From Mesorhizobium sp. RMAD-H1 (GTDB taxonomy: Bacteria > Pseudomonadota > Alphaproteobacteria > Rhizobiales > Rhizobiaceae), in NCBI RefSeq assembly GCF_014191375.1, contig NZ_JACHWN010000006.1:303086-367085 (forward strand): DNA of 64,000 nt, written 5' to 3'. A program made the translations under genes and the position numbers. The notes beneath the pieces are model-generated. The model made no database searches, was not told the DNA's origin, and was given only the letters and a program-made list of their open reading frames with translations. Below are positions 61,475 through 64,000 of this stretch, one piece after another. Every line of letters begins with the position of its first letter. Within the stretch, counting starts at the first letter, position 1.

Positions 61475-62372
61475 ATGTATACGAGAAGAGAAGTTATGAA
61501 AACGACGCTGGCCGCCGGTGCAGCCATGGTTGTCTCGCCGCCGCTGTCAGCATTGGCACAATCGTCGCTGTCGTGGGAGTTATTTTTCGACCAATGACAG
61601 AGGCTTCTTCCGTGCGCCCGTCCTCCTCAAGGGTTCCACCGAGGCGGTCCTCATCGACGGCGGTTTCACGCTCTCCGACGGCAAAGCCGTCGCCGACGCG
61701 ATCAAGGCGACCGGCCTGAAGCTCACAACCGTTTACGTCAGCGTCAACGATCCCGACTACTATTTCAGTCTCGCTCCGGTGAAAGCCGCGTTTCCGGATG
61801 TCCGCGTGATTGCAGCGCCCGACACGGTCGCCGCTATCGAGAAAAAGGTCGCGGGGAAGATTAAGGCCTGGGGACCGCAGCTTGGCGATAACGGTCCGCA
61901 GTCAGTCGACGAAGTCGTGATGCCGGAACGCTCCGACGTGACGTCGCTTGCAGTCGATGGCGAGACGGTGGAAATCGTCACCATCGGCGACATGCATGAT
62001 CGCCGCTACCACTGGGTTCCCTCGCTCGAAGGCGTTTTTGGCGGCGTCCTGGTGTATGGCGGTCTGCATCCCTGGATCGCCGACGTCCCTAACCCGGCGG
62101 ATCGTTCGGCCTGGATCCGCGCTCTGGACGGCATCGTCGCGCGCAATCCGAAGATCGTCGTGCCCGGCCACATGAAGCCGGATTGGCCAACCGATCTCTC
62201 CGGCGTCAGCTTCACGCGCGATTATCTGGTCGCCTATGAAGAGGAGTTCGCAACGGCCAAGGATAGCGGCGAACTTATCGCGGCGATGAAGAAGCGCTAT
62301 CCGGATGCTGGTCTGGATGTTGCCCTCGAGATCGGCGCCAAGGTCGCCAAAGGCGAGATGAAGTGGGGCTGA
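61475..62372 (+). pseudogene. Tat-exported MBL-fold protein with a homopolymer frameshift
   Basis: From the ATG at 61475, behind AGGAG, the frame encodes a twin-arginine signal (YTRREVMKTTLAAGAAMVV) and then QSSLSWELF. A T5 run at 61583-61587 breaks the frame; removing one T continues into STNDRGFFRAPVLLKGSTEAVLIDGGF, the frame that runs to 62372. The protein is MBL-like, but the metal-binding HxHxDH site reads SVNDPDYYFSL, so metal binding may be altered or lost. The frameshift may be real or a sequencing error. Confidence 0.75.
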
Positions 62373-62373
62373 T

Positions 62374-62788
62374 ATGAGCACGAATCTCGAACTGGTACGG
62401 GGGACCTATGAAGGGTCCTCCGAAGAAAACGGCCGAAACCTTCTTGCCGTTCTCTCGCTGGATGTCGAGTGGACGGAAGCCCAGGGGTTTCCCTATGCGG
62501 GCACTTATAGAGGCGGGCGATACCTTCATCAGGAACGGCCTGTCGCTGATCATTGTCGCAGTCAATTCCGACACCTCGATCACGCTTACCGAGCCTTGGA
62601 CTGGTGCAGCTCTATCTGGAGCGACCTACCGCATCCGGCGGGCGCATGATGCCTCTCGATATTCAGAGCTTGTGCGTGAGCCGCTGACTAAACTGTTCAA
62701 CTGCAACATCGAGGCCCTGTCGGGCCTGACGCTGGCAGCAGGCAACTATCTGCGCGCCACTGGTCCCGGTGTGCCATGCAGGCGGTGA
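62374..62788 (+). pseudogene. Chimera of a SnoaL-like start and a phage-like tail segment
   Basis: The first 47 residues, from the ATG at 62374, resemble a SnoaL/NTF2-like protein (NLELVRGTYEGSSEENGRNL, FPYAGTYRG). From 62516 the meaningful frame changes: GDTFIRNGLSLIIVAVNSD and then TSITLTEPWTGAALSGATYR, followed by a C-terminus with ALSGLTLAAGNYLRATGPG, which resembles phage structural (tail or fibre) proteins. The frame change and the loss of SnoaL homology fall at the same point, near 62515-62516, so this is a recombination or deletion junction. Confidence 0.6.
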
Positions 62789-62980
62789 ATGGCACTAACC
62801 TTGACGCCTTGAGAGGGCGCAAAACCAGTTGCCGTATTTCTCTAGCCCGACTGCGATGGCACTGACGGCTTTCCCCGCCGCCGCGCGCCCTCCTCAACCT
62901 GGCAGGCACGGCTGCTGCTGATCAGATGCCGTACCTCACCGGCACAGATGGCTGGCTTGCCCGACCTGCTCTAATCGTCG
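62789..62980. other. Spacer before the interrupted glycosyltransferase
   Basis: A 192-base stretch with no credible ORF or structure. It lies between the phage-like remnant and the 3' end of the leftward glycosyltransferase gene. Confidence 0.4.
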
Positions 62981-63906
62981 TCAACCGATGAAGCGGCGTG
63001 CTTTTGCCAGCAGCCGACCTGAAAAACGCACCGGCTTCGTGAGGAACCAGCTCTTTGACCGGTAGATCTGCTCCAACTTCGCGCGATAGAAATCTCGCTC
63101 CTCGATGAGGGAAGGCGAATGCTGATCGAGGGCCGGGATTAGCTTGGTAACCTCATTGGGGACCGGCTTAAGTGCAAGTGCATCAATGAAACGATCTACC
63201 GCCGCCTCGACCGATACGATATCGCGAAGTGCCGGCGCCGTCCTGCGCAGTTCCTCCATCGGATTTTCCAGCAGCTGCCGATAGAATTCGACGCCAGGGA
63301 ACTCCGACGGCAGTACGATCGCATTCTTTCCATTCTCGATGATGCCTTGCAGGCCGAGTTCCTGCGCCACAACAGGAATGCATCCGGTAAAGGCCGCTTC
63401 GAGGGGCAGAAGACCAAGACCCTCCATGTGGCTGCAGTCGAGATAATAGCCGACCTGGCTGAAGAGCTTGGAAATCTGGGACGGGATCAACGGGCCATGG
63501 CACTTGGCTCCTCGCATGATATCCCACCCCTTCGGTTCGCCGAAGAGATGGATTTCGAACCCCGCCTTTTGCGCCATGATGAGGTTTGCGGCCAGACGGC
63601 CGGTTCCCTTGAGATCCGCCTCCCGAATGCACGCCGCGATGGCGCGCGTGTTGCGTTGGAGTTTGTCCGATGGATAGTACGCCAGTTTCGACGGGCCGAG
63701 CGGGATTTCGACTGCATCCGCGGCGAGAGCATGGATATATCGGGTCAGATACGGTGACATTGTCACGTTAGCGTCATAACGACTATAACGCTCCGCAATC
63801 TTTGCAGCGTGCCGGCCGCCGCCGAAAGCCGCCTCCGGACCTTGGACAAAACAGCAGAGCTTGGCGTTATAGTGGGACGCCAAAGCCTCGGCATGTTCGT
63901 GTGTGC
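62981..63906 (-). pseudogene. Glycosyltransferase (GT4-type) cut off by an IS element
   Basis: About 308 residues of a glycosyltransferase are readable leftward from the IS boundary: HEHAEALASHYNAKLCCFVQG, NLIMAQKAGFEIHLFGEPKG, then the donor-site region DCSHMEGLGLLPLEAAFTGCIPVVAQELGLQGIIENGKNAI. The open frame continues about 24 codons into the IS (63907-63979) with an artificial TTG start. The true 5' end of the gene is therefore outside the window or separated by the IS. The C-terminal region (KSWFLTKPVRFSGRLLAKARRFI) resembles O-antigen and rhamnan transferases. The gene is likely inactive. Confidence 0.75.
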
Positions 63907-64000
63907 TGAACCGCGCCGGGTTTGCCGGAGGCTCCAACTTCTGAGAAAGTGGAGCCGATATGAGCAAGACAACAAACAAATTTTCACCTGAAGTCCGCGC
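63907..64000 (+). mobile_element. Left end of an IS3-family element (partial)
   Basis: From 63907 the sequence begins TGAACCGCGCCGGGTTTGCC, resembling IS3-family terminal repeats. An ATG at 63960-63962 follows, preceded by a GTGGAG, and encodes MSKTTNKFSPEVR, the standard N-terminus of IS3-family OrfA transposases. The element continues outside the window and interrupts the glycosyltransferase gene. Right end and target duplication cannot be seen. Confidence 0.85.
63960..64000 (+). CDS. IS3-family transposase OrfA (N-terminal end)
   Basis: The first 13 residues (MSKTTNKFSPEVR) match the start of the HTH transposase subunit OrfA of the IS3 family. The remainder lies past the window edge. It would normally be followed by OrfB, joined by programmed frameshifting. 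Confidence 0.85.
   Translation, partial: MSKTTNKFSPEVR

Noticed and set aside
1..64000. CRISPR arrays, tRNA or rRNA genes, and riboswitches
   Set aside because: No regularly spaced repeats, no cloverleaf-like or ribosomal sequence, and no recognisable riboswitch core was seen by eye; a computational scan would be needed to exclude small RNAs.

Overview
The window (about 60% G+C, dense with genes, many ATGA stop/start overlaps between neighbours) looks like an accessory region of an alphaproteobacterium, most likely a plant- or soil-associated Rhizobiales member. It is probably a chromid, megaplasmid or catabolic chromosomal island. The reasons are the density of ABC uptake systems, LysR/DeoR/LuxR regulators and DUF1127 proteins, and a LuxR solo flanked by proline iminopeptidases. 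There are no rRNA, tRNA or core housekeeping genes and no CRISPR array. The genus assignment is inference.

Layout. 1-3442: a gene end, a YHS protein, an ankyrin protein, a CNNM/CorC-type membrane protein and a lipoprotein. 3531-7274: a three-subunit membrane dehydrogenase of the gluconate 2-dehydrogenase type. 7550-14429: a sulfate-ester/sulfonate scavenging operon (two sulfatases and an ABC importer) with a divergent LysR regulator. 14586-17540: an EF-hand protein, a GlxA-type regulator, a DUF1127 protein, an AhpD-like protein and a small membrane protein.

17979-35945 is the most unusual part. It is a glycan island with four glycosyltransferases, two Rossmann/methyltransferase-like proteins, a polysaccharide-deacetylase-like protein, a nucleotide-sugar dehydrogenase and a secreted polysaccharide lyase. 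These are interleaved with cyclic-nucleotide parts: a class III cyclase, a cyclase-like DUF3095 protein, a stand-alone cyclic-nucleotide-binding protein and an MBL-fold hydrolase. At its centre is a 904-residue ABC-exporter-like protein whose nucleotide-binding domain has lost the Walker A lysine, the Walker B acidic pair and the H-loop histidine. That domain also carries a roughly 330-residue insertion in which the post-Q-loop motif is repeated. I infer a cyclic-nucleotide-controlled polysaccharide system.

36108-44512: a cupin, then a peptide ABC transporter, proline iminopeptidase, LuxR solo and second iminopeptidase. This matches the plant-signal-responsive PipR/OryR arrangement, and the LuxR protein carries the Met/Trp substitutions typical of that group. 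44594-54769: a sugar catabolism locus (two FGGY kinases, class II aldolase, HAD phosphatase, DeoR regulator, Rbs-type ABC importer, epimerase).

54770-64000 is a rearranged, decaying region. It holds a LysR fragment, a truncated HipA, two ArsR-SRPBCC modules with clear operators, an HxlR regulator beside a gene stump, frameshifted DsbA-like and MBL-like genes, a chimeric SnoaL/phage-like ORF, and a glycosyltransferase interrupted at the right edge by an IS3-family element.
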